DNA of 64,000 nucleotides. It comes from Thiomicrorhabdus heinhorstiae (lineage in GTDB: Bacteria; Pseudomonadota; Gammaproteobacteria; Thiomicrospirales; Thiomicrospiraceae). The first letter of the stretch is position 1. The number at the start of each line of letters is the position of its first letter. The stretch spans positions 1 to 64,000 of the forward strand of contig NZ_JACBGI020000005.1 of NCBI RefSeq assembly GCF_013391765.2, written 5' to 3'. A program made the position numbers and the translations under genes. The notes beneath the pieces were generated by a model, which was not told the DNA's origin, did not search any database, and was given only the letters and a program-made list of their open reading frames with translations. This document shows, one piece after another, positions 51,885 through 61,851 of this stretch.

Positions 51885-52041
51885 GTGTATCCCTTTTTTC
51901 TATGTGATAAAAAATTAAGGTTTGTAAATTTAAAATTCAACGTGAATATACCACTTTACATAGGGAATTCCTAGGGAAATTGGGGGCTTAACGTTGAAAA
52001 TTAATGCCTGTTGCATAGATGTAACAGGCATCTTTAAAAGA

Positions 52042-52575
52042 TTATACTGTAGATGCTGATTCAGGCTTTTTAATCTGAATTTCTTTCGGACGGATGAATT
52101 GTCGAAGCTTACCGTCACCCGCTTCCAGATGCGACCAATCGCCGGGAAGAATAAAATGAGCGATGGATGCGGTTGGGAAAAGTTGAATTTCCGATGTGCT
52201 GTGTTCGTTTTTTAAATACTGGAACAGCTGTTCCAGTCCCGGGTTGTGTCCAATGAGCATAATTCTTTCTGCAGTTGGTGCTTCAGAGAGAGTTTCGATT
52301 AAGGTATCTAGGTCGGCGTTATAGAGTTTGTCTACGGTGTGGGTTTCGGTTGGGCATTCGTTACAGATACGTTTCAGGGTCTGCTGGGCTCGAACAGCGG
52401 GGGAGACCAGGATTAAATCGGGAAAAATCTCTTGTTGCTTAAGCCAAACCCCGATCTTTTTGGCCTGTTTTTTACCTTTTTCAGAAAGAGGGCGTTCGAT
52501 ATCTAAAAGATCTTCCGCATTCTTCCAATCCGATTTTGCGTGGCGAATCAGTAGCAATTCACGTAACTTTTTCAT
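52042..52575 (-). CDS. sixA: SixA-like histidine phosphatase
   Basis: A 177-residue histidine phosphatase superfamily protein. The catalytic loop is LLIRHAKSDW (residues 7-16). Further conserved parts are ERPLSEKGKKQAKKIGVWL, VSPAVRAQQT and the second catalytic His in LIGHNPGLEQL. SixA removes phosphate from histidine residues of phosphotransfer proteins. It lies downstream of pyrE on the same strand with an 81-base gap. Confidence 0.9.
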   Translation of the reverse strand: MKKLRELLLIRHAKSDWKNAEDLLDIERPLSEKGKKQAKKIGVWLKQQEIFPDLILVSPAVRAQQTLKRICNECPTETHTVDKLYNADLDTLIETLSEAPTAERIMLIGHNPGLEQLFQYLKNEHSTSEIQLFPTASIAHFILPGDWSHLEAGDGKLRQFIRPKEIQIKKPESASTV

Positions 52576-52656
52576 CTCGAAAAGCTTCCTAAAAAGCGCT
52601 GCGCATTGCTTTGCAGCGTAAACAAATCGAAAAAGGGAGACCGCTCACTTTTCATT

Positions 52657-53301
52657 TCAGGCGATGCCGTACTGCGTGCGATACTCACGCATTGCAGTAA
52701 GATATTGACGGCTTTCTTCAGTGTCGGCATCTGCCAGGTAATCGATGATATCGTTGAGGTTGATAATGCTGACTACCGGAATGCCGTAGTCGCGTTCCAC
52801 TTCTTGGATGGCAGAAAGTTCGCTTTGCCCACGTTCCATTCTATCCAGTGCAATCACTACTCCGGCCGGTTCGGCTCCGGCAGCAAGGATAATGTCCATT
52901 GCTTCGCGAATCGCGGTTCCGGCGGTGATGACATCGTCAATAATCAAAACTTTGCCCTCTAGAGGGTGGCCGACAATATTGCCGCCTTCGCCGTGATCTT
53001 TCGCTTCCTTACGGTTGAAAGCGTAAGGTTTATCGGTGGCGAAATCACGGGCCAGAGAAACGCTGGTGGTTGCGGCAAGAGGAATGCCTTTGTAAGCCGG
53101 GCCGAACAGTACATCGAATTCAACTCCCGAAGTGTGGATTGCGGATGCATACCCTTCGGCGAGATTGGCTAATTGAGCTCCGGTATTGAACAGACCGGCA
53201 TTAAAGAAATAAGGACTGATGCGTCCAGATTTAAGTGTAAATTCGCCAAGGCGCAAAACGCCGGTTTGCATGACGAATTCGATGAATTGTTTTTTGTTCA
53301 T
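52657..53301 (-). CDS. pyrE: Orotate phosphoribosyltransferase
   Basis: A 214-residue enzyme that makes orotidine 5'-phosphate in pyrimidine synthesis. The PRPP-binding loop is [17 protein letters not shown], the flexible catalytic loop has [17 protein letters not shown], and [11 protein letters not shown] is typical of the proteobacterial form. The C-terminal [16 protein letters not shown] is complete. In gammaproteobacteria it usually lies close to argB and dut; here it is within 6.5 kb of both. Confidence 0.97.
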   Translation of the reverse strand: MNKKQFIEFVMQTGVLRLGEFTLKSGRISPYFFNAGLFNTGAQLANLAEGYASAIHTSGVEFDVLFGPAYKGIPLAATTSVSLARDFATDKPYAFNRKEAKDHGEGGNIVGHPLEGKVLIIDDVITAGTAIREAMDIILAAGAEPAGVVIALDRMERGQSELSAIQEVERDYGIPVVSIINLNDIIDYLADADTEESRQYLTAMREYRTQYGIA

Positions 53302-53434
53302 TGAAGTGAATAAACTTGGTATGAATTAGAGTCATATCTTACTCCAATCAAAAACGCCTAAGCAAGAAATTTAATTTAAGCATTTGCTGATAAGAATCCC
53401 CCAGGTTTTCCCTGAAGAATTATGGTTTTTGCGC

Positions 53435-54277
53435 TTAGGTTAAATGCGCCAGACGCTTTAATTCGGCGATTTCCTGAGGCCAAATGTCCGGTTCAATGGT
53501 TTCAAGCGTCATCGGAATATTATCGATTCTTGGATCGGCCATCAGTTTGCTAAAAGGCTCCCAGCCCAGCTCGCCCTGACCTAAGCTGTGATGGCGATCG
53601 AGGCGTTGGCCAAGTTTGGCTTTCGAGTCGTTCAGATGCATGCCCTTGAGAAATTCGAAACCGATCACTTTCTCGAAGTCGTGCATGACGCCTGCGTAAT
53701 CGTTTTTCAAGTCGTAGCCACCGGCATAAGCGTGACAGGTATCAATACAGACGCCGATGCGGGATTTGTCTTCGACCTTATCGATAATGTGGGCCAGGTG
53801 TTCGTGTCGGTAGCCCAGATTGGAACCCTGCCCGGCAGTGTTTTCAATCACCGCACAAACTCCACTGGTGACATCTAAGGCGAAATTAATCGATTCGGCA
53901 ATCAGGTCCAGGCAGGTTTCTTCACTGATCAGGTTTAGATGGCTGCCGGGATGGAAGTTCAAGCGATCGATGCCGAGCTGTTCGCAACGCTGCAGTTCGT
54001 CGATAAAGGCGTCCAAGGATTTTTGGCGTTTATCGATTTCAGGATGCCCGAGATTAATCAGATAACTGTCGTGCGGTAAAATCTGCCCAGGTCCGTAACC
54101 GTAGGTTTCACAGTTATGTTTAAAAGCCTCGATCGATTGTTCAGTCAAAGGCTTGGCCACCCACTGGCGTTGGTTTTTGGTAAAAAGGGCAAAAGCGGTC
54201 GCGCCGATTGCGTGAGCTCTCAAGGGAGCATTTTCAACACCGCCGGCAGCGGAAACATGGGCACCGATGTATTTCAT
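53435..54277 (-). CDS. nfo: Endonuclease IV
   Basis: A 280-residue AP endonuclease that cuts 5' to abasic sites and oxidised bases. It is a TIM barrel with three zinc ions. Conserved parts are [86 protein letters not shown] and [12 protein letters not shown] set the start at 54277; a long upstream extension in the frame lacks family support. It is divergent from the coiled-coil protein gene. Confidence 0.96.
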   Translation of the reverse strand: MKYIGAHVSAAGGVENAPLRAHAIGATAFALFTKNQRQWVAKPLTEQSIEAFKHNCETYGYGPGQILPHDSYLINLGHPEIDKRQKSLDAFIDELQRCEQLGIDRLNFHPGSHLNLISEETCLDLIAESINFALDVTSGVCAVIENTAGQGSNLGYRHEHLAHIIDKVEDKSRIGVCIDTCHAYAGGYDLKNDYAGVMHDFEKVIGFEFLKGMHLNDSKAKLGQRLDRHHSLGQGELGWEPFSKLMADPRIDNIPMTLETIEPDIWPQEIAELKRLAHLT

Positions 54278-54478
54278 AATCTGAACCTGTGATTGGTATT
54301 TTGTTAAGAAGGCTAAAAGTCTACTTGGAGGCGCGGCAAATTTAAAGCTTCGGGCATACTTTTTGCATAGCTCTGTATTACAATGGCGAAAGAGGCTTTG
54401 TTTCAGTGGAATAGAACTTGGATTGACAAGTTTTTGACGACTGGGTATCTCTGTTCGCGAAAGAAGAGGAATCATTAA

Positions 54479-54958
54479 ATGGCAATAGACTTAAGGCAAG
54501 TTGAACCACTGGGTTCAAAAAGTGTACTTCTAGAACAGGCAAAACGCAGACAGAAAGAAGCGACTCCTGCAGCTTCCGCTCCGTCGGCAGCAACCCAGAA
54601 TGTCAAAACGCCGCCACCGGCTTCACAGGCAAACATGAGTCGAATCGAAAAAGAGATCGAGGAGTCAATCAACCAGTTGCTACTGCGTCTAAAGCAGTTG
54701 GAAGAGGAGTCGAAGCAGTCGCGCGTCCACTTGGAACGCGAGCAGCAATTGCTGTTCAAGCAGATTAAGACCTTGAATGCCTTGTTGAAAAAGCAGGTCG
54801 ACCTGTTCAACTCGATGGATAAAGAGATGGCGGATATGCATAATCCGAAGCATTTCATGCAAAGTTTGGCTATCGGTGTTGTCGCCGGCCTAGCTTCCGC
54901 TCTGACGATTTTCGTTACTGCACCTTGGTTGACTTCGGTCGTTGCTTCAGCATCATAA
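54479..54958 (+). CDS. Coiled-coil protein with C-terminal membrane helix, unknown function
   Basis: A 159-residue protein. Residues 1-50 are Ala/Pro-rich and probably disordered, 52-120 form a long charged coiled coil ([37 protein letters not shown]...), and a single membrane helix lies at about 128-150 ([23 protein letters not shown]). The predicted topology is tail-anchored, with the coil in the cytoplasm. I know of no family name. It is 34 bases ahead of the CysJ-like reductase gene and probably co-transcribed with it. Confidence 0.65.
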   Translation: MAIDLRQVEPLGSKSVLLEQAKRRQKEATPAASAPSAATQNVKTPPPASQANMSRIEKEIEESINQLLLRLKQLEEESKQSRVHLEREQQLLFKQIKTLNALLKKQVDLFNSMDKEMADMHNPKHFMQSLAIGVVAGLASALTIFVTAPWLTSVVASAS

Positions 54959-54992
54959 GCTTTCAGAAATCAAATGGTTATACGGATTCAAT

Positions 54993-56072
54993 ATGCAGAA
55001 TTTTATCGTTCTCGAACAGTACTGTCTAACGCCGGATTCCACTCATAAGGAAGTCTTCTGGCTGAATCTGACCCCTCTGGATGATAGCCAAAAACTCGAC
55101 TACCAACCCGGTGATTGGCTATGCGTCAAAGCCTATAACCCTCAATCACTGGTCTCGGCGCTGCTCGAACGCCTTTCTCTCTCTCCGCAACAGCTCGTCA
55201 CATTGCGTCGTGCCGGAGAGGTGACGGTGGAATGCGCTTTAAGCGAGCATCTCGAAATCACTCAGCTCAATCCGGCGATTCTTAACAAGTTGCAGCGCAG
55301 CTATGGTTTGGGTGAGTGGGAAGATCGCCATGCGATGATCGATTATGCCGAAGGCAAAGATATTCTTGATCTACTGGATGCTTTTCCGCAGATTGCGGAG
55401 ATGGGTGAGGAAGCCTTAAGCCTGCTATCGCCGTTGGCGCCGCGCTTTTATTCGATTGCCTCAATGAACAAGGATAATTCGGTTTCCATTCTATACAAGC
55501 TGGTTGCATACGAGAATGCCGAGCGCCACCGGCATGGAGCGGCAACCGGCATGATGAAACGCTTTGCCGTCGGAGATGTGGTTTCGGCGGAATTGCGCCC
55601 CAATCCGGGCTTTAAACTGCCGCCGGATTCTACTGTACCGGTAATCATGATCGGCGCCGGTACCGGAGTCGCGCCTTTTATCGGGTTCATGCAGCAGCGC
55701 GAACAGCAACAAGCGCAAGATAATCTGCTGTTTTTTGGTGAAACGACACAGGCTGAACACTGCCTTTGCTGCGAGCAGTTGGAAGCTTGGCAAAAAGCGG
55801 GCTTGTTGAAATGCTATTTCGCTTTTTCCAGAGATCAGGCGCACAAGGTTTATGTCCAGCAGCGCTTGTGGGAGCAAAAGTCGGAAGTGTGGCAGGGATT
55901 GCAGCAGGGTGCACATCTGTATATCTGCGGTAGCCAAAATAACCTGATGGATTCGGTACACAGAACCTTATTAGCTATTCTGGAGTCGGAAGCGGACTTG
56001 GACGGCGAGGCCGCCGAAGCCTATTTGAAAGAGATGAAAAAACAAAAACGCCTGCAATTAGACGTTTATTGA
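54993..56072 (+). CDS. CysJ-like NADPH:flavin oxidoreductase lacking the flavodoxin domain
   Basis: A 359-residue diflavin-reductase-like protein made only of the connecting/FAD and NADPH modules. FAD-binding RFYSIASM, the helical connecting insert (residues about 75-140), GAATGMMKRF, the nucleotide loop MIGAGTGVAPFIGFMQ, LFFGETTQAEHC and HLYICGSQNNLMDSVH are all visible. The C-terminus ends LDVY, as in CysJ. The N-terminal FMN flavodoxin domain is missing, so it must pass electrons to a separate carrier or acceptor. The start at 54993 was chosen because the longer frame overlaps the upstream gene. Confidence 0.8.
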   Translation: MQNFIVLEQYCLTPDSTHKEVFWLNLTPLDDSQKLDYQPGDWLCVKAYNPQSLVSALLERLSLSPQQLVTLRRAGEVTVECALSEHLEITQLNPAILNKLQRSYGLGEWEDRHAMIDYAEGKDILDLLDAFPQIAEMGEEALSLLSPLAPRFYSIASMNKDNSVSILYKLVAYENAERHRHGAATGMMKRFAVGDVVSAELRPNPGFKLPPDSTVPVIMIGAGTGVAPFIGFMQQREQQQAQDNLLFFGETTQAEHCLCCEQLEAWQKAGLLKCYFAFSRDQAHKVYVQQRLWEQKSEVWQGLQQGAHLYICGSQNNLMDSVHRTLLAILESEADLDGEAAEAYLKEMKKQKRLQLDVY

Positions 56073-56096
56073 GTATTCTGTGATTGCCAAAAGCAA

Positions 56097-57620
56097 TCAG
56101 GTGATTGTTAAGGTAAAGCCCTCAGCTTCAAGACGTTTGACCTCAACCTCCAGATCCATTCGTGTTAACGGATGTTCTTCCAGCCAATTATCGTCAAATT
56201 CCAATTGCAGTTGATTAGTGTCTTTAATGACCAGAACCGGGTCAGGCAAGCCGCTGTCTCGCCCGCGGTGAATTCGTACAGCGAGGCGAAGTACAACGGT
56301 CAGGAAAATCATCTTTTTCGCCAGCGATTTATCCAGTTCGCTAAATACTTCGGCTTGGAATTTACCACGGTGGTTTAACAGCATCATGCTGAGCAGCAGT
56401 TGTTCCTGCTGATCGAAACCGGCCATGTCCGCCTGGCGGATCAGGTAAGAGCTATGATGACGGTAACGTTTATAGCTGATGGCGATACCGCATTCATGCA
56501 GCATGCAGGCCCATTTCAGCAAACGCTTAAAGTCGTAATCGCTGCTATGCAGTTCCCAGACATTGTGTGCCTGCTTGTAAAGGGTATAGGCGGTTTTGGC
56601 AATTGCGTCTGCTTGTTGCAGATCGACTTTCATCCATTTCTGCATCGCTTGGACACTGGTTTCGCGTACATCTTCTTCGTGCAAGCGTCCGAGAGTGTCA
56701 AAAACCAATCCTTCACGCAGAGCGTTATTAGAGACTGCCATACGTTCGATTTTCAGTTCGATGAAGGTTGCAATCAGGATCGCCAGGCCGCCAACCAGAA
56801 CCGGACGGCGCTCGTCTTTTAAGCCTTCCAGTTTGATTTCGTCAGCGGAACCGGCGTCAACCAGAGCGTCTTTCAGTTTGTTCATGCCTTCAAGGGTAAT
56901 TCCGCTTTCGCTCCATTCATTCAGTTCGAGAATCTGCCCGATGGATTTAATCGTTCCGGACGCGCCGATGGCGTTGTCCCAGCCGAGTTTCTTTAAGGTG
57001 TTTTGGTGGGGACGAAGAGTCAGGCGGCATTGAGAGATCGCCTGGTCCATGCGTTCGGCGGTAATTTTGCCTTTCGAAAAATAGTTTTGCGTGATGCTGA
57101 CACAGCCCATTTCGGTACTGGTCAGGTGCGAGTAGTTAAACTGGCTGCCGATAATGTATTCAGTGCTGCCGCCGCCGATATCCATCACCAGGCGTTGCTC
57201 GTCGTTATTCGGTAGACCGTGGGCGACACCAAGATAGATTAAACGCGCTTCTTCGCGTCCGGCAATAATCTGAATATTGTGTCCGAGCGCTACACGGGCC
57301 TGATTAAGAAATTCCCGGCTGTTTTGCGCATTGCGCAGAGTGTTGGTGCCGACGGCACGGACATTCAGTTTCGGAATGTCTTTAATGCGTTCGCCGAAAC
57401 GCTCCAGACATGCGATTCCTTCGCTAAAGGCTTTTTCACTTAATTTACCGTTTTTATCGAGTCCGGCACGTAAGCGAACCATCTCTTTGTGCTTGTCGAT
57501 AACTTGCATCTGGCCGTGGACTTCACGCGCGATAATCATGTGAAAACTGTTGGAACCCAGATCGATGGCAGCATACAGGGACTGGTTATTTTCCGGCTGG
57601 TTTTGTTGTGAATCGTTCAT
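56097..57620 (-). CDS. ppx: Exopolyphosphatase (Ppx/GppA)
   Basis: A 507-residue enzyme that releases phosphate from polyphosphate ends, and possibly hydrolyses pppGpp. The ASKHA-fold phosphate 1 motif is AIDLGSNSFHMIIAR, the phosphate 2 motif is VMDIGGGSTEYIIG, and the C-terminal HD-like domain contains HECGIAISYKRYRHHSSYLI. It lies downstream of ppk on the same strand, as in many bacteria. The 138-base gap contains an inverted repeat. Confidence 0.93.
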   Translation of the reverse strand: MNDSQQNQPENNQSLYAAIDLGSNSFHMIIAREVHGQMQVIDKHKEMVRLRAGLDKNGKLSEKAFSEGIACLERFGERIKDIPKLNVRAVGTNTLRNAQNSREFLNQARVALGHNIQIIAGREEARLIYLGVAHGLPNNDEQRLVMDIGGGSTEYIIGSQFNYSHLTSTEMGCVSITQNYFSKGKITAERMDQAISQCRLTLRPHQNTLKKLGWDNAIGASGTIKSIGQILELNEWSESGITLEGMNKLKDALVDAGSADEIKLEGLKDERRPVLVGGLAILIATFIELKIERMAVSNNALREGLVFDTLGRLHEEDVRETSVQAMQKWMKVDLQQADAIAKTAYTLYKQAHNVWELHSSDYDFKRLLKWACMLHECGIAISYKRYRHHSSYLIRQADMAGFDQQEQLLLSMMLLNHRGKFQAEVFSELDKSLAKKMIFLTVVLRLAVRIHRGRDSGLPDPVLVIKDTNQLQLEFDDNWLEEHPLTRMDLEVEVKRLEAEGFTLTIT

Positions 57621-57692
57621 AGAATTTGGAAAAGCTTGTCTTATTTTTTAACGCGATACGCCAGTGCGGCGCATTAGAAAACTGTAAAAAGA

Positions 57693-57727
57693 TGCGCATA
57701 GTTTACCTTCTTTGGCAGGTATGCGCA
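57693..57727 (-). other. Inverted repeat between ppk and ppx
   Basis: TGCGCATA (57693-57700) and TATGCGCA (57720-57727) form a perfect 8-base inverted repeat with a 19-base spacer that contains a further TACC/GGTA pair. No T-run follows on the minus strand, so it may be an RNA processing or pausing structure or an operator for ppx. Confidence 0.4.
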
Positions 57728-57758
57728 CCTTATCTGTTTGCTCGCGTTCGGTTTGCAG

Positions 57759-59900
57759 TTACGACTGATATTTTTCGATCAAGCTTTGCTGGGCGTTAAA
57801 AGGTTCTTGATCACCAGTCTCTTTGTGTAAATAGGAGCCGTTCGGCTGTAATAGCCATGCACCGGTATTGTCCTGAAGATAGATCGCCAAACCTTCGGTA
57901 TAAACCTGCTGGAAACAGGCCGGGTCAAGGACCGGGAAGCAGGTTTCAACACGCGATAGCAGGTTGCGTTTCATCCAGTCGGCACTGGCGCAATACAGTT
58001 CAGGTTGCTTGCCGTCATTTTCGAAATAGTAGACGCGGTGGTGTTCCAGGAAGCGACCGATAATCGATGTGACGCGGATATTTTCCGATAAGCCCGGAAC
58101 GCCTGGGCGAAGACTGCAGATACCTCGCACGATCAGGTCGATCTGAACTCCGGCCTGCGAAGCTTCGTAAAGCGCGTCGATGATTTCTTTCTCTTCCAAG
58201 CCATTCATTTTGGCAATGATGCGTGCCGGTTTGCCTTGACGGGCATGTTCAGCTTCGCGCTGGATGCGCTCGATCATTCCGCTGTGCAGGGTGAACGGTG
58301 ATTGCAACAGCACTTCCAAGCCTTTGGTTTCGCCAAGACTGGTCAGTTGCTGGAAGACTTTGGAAGCATCGCGGCCGATGGCCTGGTTGGCGGTCAGCAA
58401 GCCGAAATCGGAATAGAAACGTGTAGTGATCTGGTGATAGTTACCGGTTCCCATATGGGTGTAGTAGCGAATCTTGCCTTGCTCGCGGCGTACGACCAGA
58501 ATCATCTTGGCGTGCGTTTTGTAACCGACGACACCGTAAACAACGTGTACACCGGCATCTTGCAGGCGAGTCGCTTGCAGAATATTGTTGTCCTCGTCGA
58601 AACGGGCGCGCAGCTCGACCACAGCCGTAACTTCTTTGCCATTTTGCGCCGCCTTGTCCAAAGCGTCTATGATCGGCGAACGATCGCCGGTACGATACAG
58701 TGTCATGCGAATTGCCAGTACATCCGGGTCGGTCGAGGCTTGTTTCAAGAAGTCGACAACCGGAGTAAAGGCATCATACGGGTGGTGCAGCAAAATATCT
58801 TTGTTGGCGATACGCTCGAACATGGTTTCCGGCTGTTTGTGTCGAGTAAATAGACGAAACGCTTTTTTCGGTGCCGATTTCGTGCTCATCGGTTTCGGTT
58901 GATGTGGAGGAAATTGCAGGTCTGGACGGTTGGCCATATCCGGCACGGCATTCAAACGGTGTAAATTCACCGGGCCGTGAACCTGATACAGCGCTTTTTC
59001 ATCGAGATTAAAACGATCCAGCAGGTATTCGACCATGTGAGGCGGACAGTTGTCGGCAACTTCCAGGCGAATCGCACCGCCATACTGACGGCCGGACAGT
59101 TCGCCTCGCAAAGCGCTCATAATATCCTCTACCTCTTCTTCGTCGATGAACAGGTTGGTGTTACGCGTAACGCGGAACTGGTAACAACCGGTGACCGTCA
59201 TACCTGGGAACAGCAATGAAACATTGGCGTGAAGCATCGAAGACAGGAATACGAAGTCGTTTTCACCGTCGGTTGCTTCCGGAGGTAGCTTGATAATACG
59301 CGGTAGCGAGCGCGGAACCGGAACAATCGCCAGGCCGTTAGAGCGGCCGAAAGCATCTTTCCCTTCAAGAGAAACGATAAAGTTCAAACTCTTGTTCAAA
59401 ACTTTCGGGAAAGGGTGCGAAGGGTCCAGGCCGACGGCACTCAGTACCGGCTGCAAAGATTCGATAAAGTAGTTACGGATCCATTCTTTATGCTGGTCGT
59501 TCCAGTGGTTGCGGCGCAGGAAGCGGATGTTTTCTTTTTCCAGCTCCGGAACCAGCACATGGTTCAGTGTATGGTACTGGTCATCAACAATTTCGTGAGC
59601 CAATTCGGAAAGCGTTTCGATCGCTTTGGCCGGCTCCATATCGTCCGGTTGGGTCAGGGCACCAGGGACATGGGTCAATTCATAAAGACCAGCCAGACGA
59701 ACTTCGAAAAATTCGTCCATATTGCTGCAGGAAATGCATAGATATTTCACACGCTCCAGAAGCGGAATGTCGGTGCGTTTCGCCTGTGCCAGAACCCGTC
59801 GATTAAACTCAAGCAGGCTTTGTTCACGGTTAATGTATAGCGGTAGTTGCGCTTCGTCATTTTCAAGGGCTTGTGAAACGTCAGTTGATGCAGCAGTCAT
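57759..59900 (-). CDS. ppk: Polyphosphate kinase 1
   Basis: A 713-residue membrane-associated enzyme that polymerises the gamma phosphate of ATP. The autophosphorylated His lies in YYTHMGTGNYHQITTRFYSDFGLL; NREQSLLEFNRRVLAQA starts the N domain, and AIRMTLYRTGDRSPIIDAL and the C-terminal SADWMKRNLLSRVETCFPV are typical of PPK1. The length is usual for the family. No Pho box is visible ahead of it. It pairs with ppx downstream. Confidence 0.96.
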   Translation of the reverse strand: MTAASTDVSQALENDEAQLPLYINREQSLLEFNRRVLAQAKRTDIPLLERVKYLCISCSNMDEFFEVRLAGLYELTHVPGALTQPDDMEPAKAIETLSELAHEIVDDQYHTLNHVLVPELEKENIRFLRRNHWNDQHKEWIRNYFIESLQPVLSAVGLDPSHPFPKVLNKSLNFIVSLEGKDAFGRSNGLAIVPVPRSLPRIIKLPPEATDGENDFVFLSSMLHANVSLLFPGMTVTGCYQFRVTRNTNLFIDEEEVEDIMSALRGELSGRQYGGAIRLEVADNCPPHMVEYLLDRFNLDEKALYQVHGPVNLHRLNAVPDMANRPDLQFPPHQPKPMSTKSAPKKAFRLFTRHKQPETMFERIANKDILLHHPYDAFTPVVDFLKQASTDPDVLAIRMTLYRTGDRSPIIDALDKAAQNGKEVTAVVELRARFDEDNNILQATRLQDAGVHVVYGVVGYKTHAKMILVVRREQGKIRYYTHMGTGNYHQITTRFYSDFGLLTANQAIGRDASKVFQQLTSLGETKGLEVLLQSPFTLHSGMIERIQREAEHARQGKPARIIAKMNGLEEKEIIDALYEASQAGVQIDLIVRGICSLRPGVPGLSENIRVTSIIGRFLEHHRVYYFENDGKQPELYCASADWMKRNLLSRVETCFPVLDPACFQQVYTEGLAIYLQDNTGAWLLQPNGSYLHKETGDQEPFNAQQSLIEKYQS

Positions 59901-59998
59901 GCTTTTCCTCGGGGTCAGAAGTAAATGTGAGTGTAACCGGAGCGGTCCATTCGAAAATGTTCCTTATTCTAGCGGTTCTATGTTTTTTTATATGAAAT

Positions 59999-60280
59999 TT
60001 ATGTGTCAGATTCCGGTGGTTTCGGCGTTTTGCATTCCTTACCGCAACCGCAGCTTGGAACCTCGTCAATTCCCCCTGGATTGCCGGGATGGCAGCGGCT
60101 GATTCGTTTGATCGCCAGCCAGCTTCCGCAGATCACGCCATGGCGTTTGATCGCCTCGATTGTGTAGTGCGAACAGGTCGGATAAAAACGGCAGCGTGGA
60201 CCGATTATAGGGCTGATAAACAGCTGATAAAATCGGACTAGCGCGATCAGTAACCAGGCAAATGGATTCCAGGATTTCAC
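59999..60280 (-). CDS. yidD: Membrane protein insertion efficiency factor YidD
   Basis: A 93-residue protein of the YidD/haemolytic family that aids YidC/Sec-dependent membrane insertion. [35 protein letters not shown] is diagnostic, and [13 protein letters not shown] follows. I chose the GTG at 60280, preceded by GGAG five bases upstream; a TTG 24 bases earlier has no ribosome site. In most proteobacteria yidD sits between rnpA and yidC; here it stands alone behind ppk. A Cys-rich, Lys/Pro tail ([13 protein letters not shown]) is added at the end. Confidence 0.92.
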   Translation of the reverse strand: MKSWNPFAWLLIALVRFYQLFISPIIGPRCRFYPTCSHYTIEAIKRHGVICGSWLAIKRISRCHPGNPGGIDEVPSCGCGKECKTPKPPESDT

Positions 60281-60440
60281 CTTAACTCCGGAAATTGGAC
60301 TCAAAGAATTTATTCTAGCGCTGTATTGATTAAATAACCATTATCCGACCGGTTTGATAGAGGAAATCACCTCAAATGCTTTAACTTTCAGGATAGAATA
60401 ATCAGATTAAGTAAATAATTGAAATTCAAAAGGGACACTC

Positions 60441-61781
60441 ATGAGCCGACAACGCATTTTAATTTCCCAAGCCACTATCGTGAATGAAGGCAAGCAGCAG
60501 GTCGCTGATCTTCTGATTGCCGACGGTATGATCGAGAAGATTGCCGATAAAATCGATGTTGATGGAGTGGATCGGGTGATTGATGCGCAAGGTTTATATT
60601 TGTTGCCGGGAATGATCGACGATCAGGTTCACTTTCGCGAGCCGGGTTTGACCAGCAAAGCGGAAATCGCGACCGAGTCCAAAGCCGCCGTTGCCGGAGG
60701 AACCACGTCCTATATGGATATGCCGAATGTCAACCCAACCACTACAACTCTGGAAGCGCTGGAAGCGAAATATGAACTTGGTGCGCAGAAATCATGGGCG
60801 AACTACTCGTTCTATTTCGGCGGTACCAATGACAATGCCGAATTGCTTCCGAAGTTGGACCCGAAGAGTGTCTGTGGTGTAAAAGTTTTTATGGGTTCCT
60901 CGACAGGAAACATGCTGGTTGATCAGCAAGCGGCGCTAAGAGCCATCTTTACCAATAGCCCGATGCTGATTGCCACCCACTGTGAAGACACTCCGATGAT
61001 CAAAGCGAACGAAGTGGAATATAAAGAGCGCTTCGGTGAGGATATTCCGGCTGCAGAACACCCGAATATCCGTTGCCGTGAAGCCTGTTATAAATCCTCT
61101 TCGATGGGTGTCGAACTGGCAAAAGAAACCGGTGCACGTTTGCATATTCTGCATATCACCACCGCCGACGAGTTGGAACTGTTCGAACCAGGCCCGGTCG
61201 AAGGTAAGAAAATTACTGCCGAAGCCTGTGTTCACCATTTGTGGTTCAGTGAGGAAGATTACGCCGAATACGGTCACAAGATTAAATGTAACCCGGCGGT
61301 GAAAAAAGCCTCCGATCGCGATGCGATTCGTCAGGCGGTAAAAGAAGGGCGTATCGATGTTATCGCCACCGACCATGCTCCGCACTTGGAAGAAGAGAAA
61401 AGCAATACTTATTTTTCGGCGCCGGCCGGTTTGCCTCAGGTTCAACAGTCGCTTTCCGCTTTGTTGGATATGGTGCATGACGGGGTTTTCGATATTGAGA
61501 CGATTGTCGATCGTACTTCGCATAATGTGGCGCGATTGTTCGAGATCGATAAGCGCGGTTTCATCCGCGAAGGTTTTTGGGCCGACCTGGTGTTGGTCGA
61601 TATGAACCGTCCGCATGTCGACGACAAAGCACATAACCTATACAAGTGCGGCTGGTCGCCTTGGGAAGGGCACGAATTCAAATCGTCTGTTATCGGAACG
61701 TTTGTTTCCGGTGAACTGAAATATTATCAAGGTGAATTTGCTGAATTCACGCCGGGCTGTCGTTTAATGTTTGACCGTTAA
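60441..61781 (+). CDS. pyrC: Dihydroorotase, Bacteroides-type
   Basis: A 446-residue amidohydrolase. The whole-length pattern (MIDDQVHFREPGLT, GGTTSYMDMPNVNP, GGTNDN, KVFMGSSTGNML, ATHCED, RLHILHITTADEL, VHHLWFSEEDY, IDVIATDHAPHLEEEK, CGWSPWEG) matches the dihydroorotases known from Bacteroidetes, not the short E. coli PyrC. The first metal motif is DDQVHF, with Gln where class I enzymes have His. A carbamylated-Lys position cannot be assigned by eye; KVFMGSS is the likely site. It would catalyse ring closure of carbamoylaspartate. Confidence 0.85.
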   Translation: MSRQRILISQATIVNEGKQQVADLLIADGMIEKIADKIDVDGVDRVIDAQGLYLLPGMIDDQVHFREPGLTSKAEIATESKAAVAGGTTSYMDMPNVNPTTTTLEALEAKYELGAQKSWANYSFYFGGTNDNAELLPKLDPKSVCGVKVFMGSSTGNMLVDQQAALRAIFTNSPMLIATHCEDTPMIKANEVEYKERFGEDIPAAEHPNIRCREACYKSSSMGVELAKETGARLHILHITTADELELFEPGPVEGKKITAEACVHHLWFSEEDYAEYGHKIKCNPAVKKASDRDAIRQAVKEGRIDVIATDHAPHLEEEKSNTYFSAPAGLPQVQQSLSALLDMVHDGVFDIETIVDRTSHNVARLFEIDKRGFIREGFWADLVLVDMNRPHVDDKAHNLYKCGWSPWEGHEFKSSVIGTFVSGELKYYQGEFAEFTPGCRLMFDR

Positions 61782-61851
61782 TCGTCGGCTGCAAAATGGT
61801 GGTTATATTGCAAGGTAACAGCCTTCCGATTACTGAATAAGGAATAACAAG

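Noticed and set aside
59901-60000. Search for a Pho box ahead of ppk
   Set aside because: No paired CTGTCAT-like units with 11-base spacing were found, so ppk is not claimed as part of the Pho regulon.
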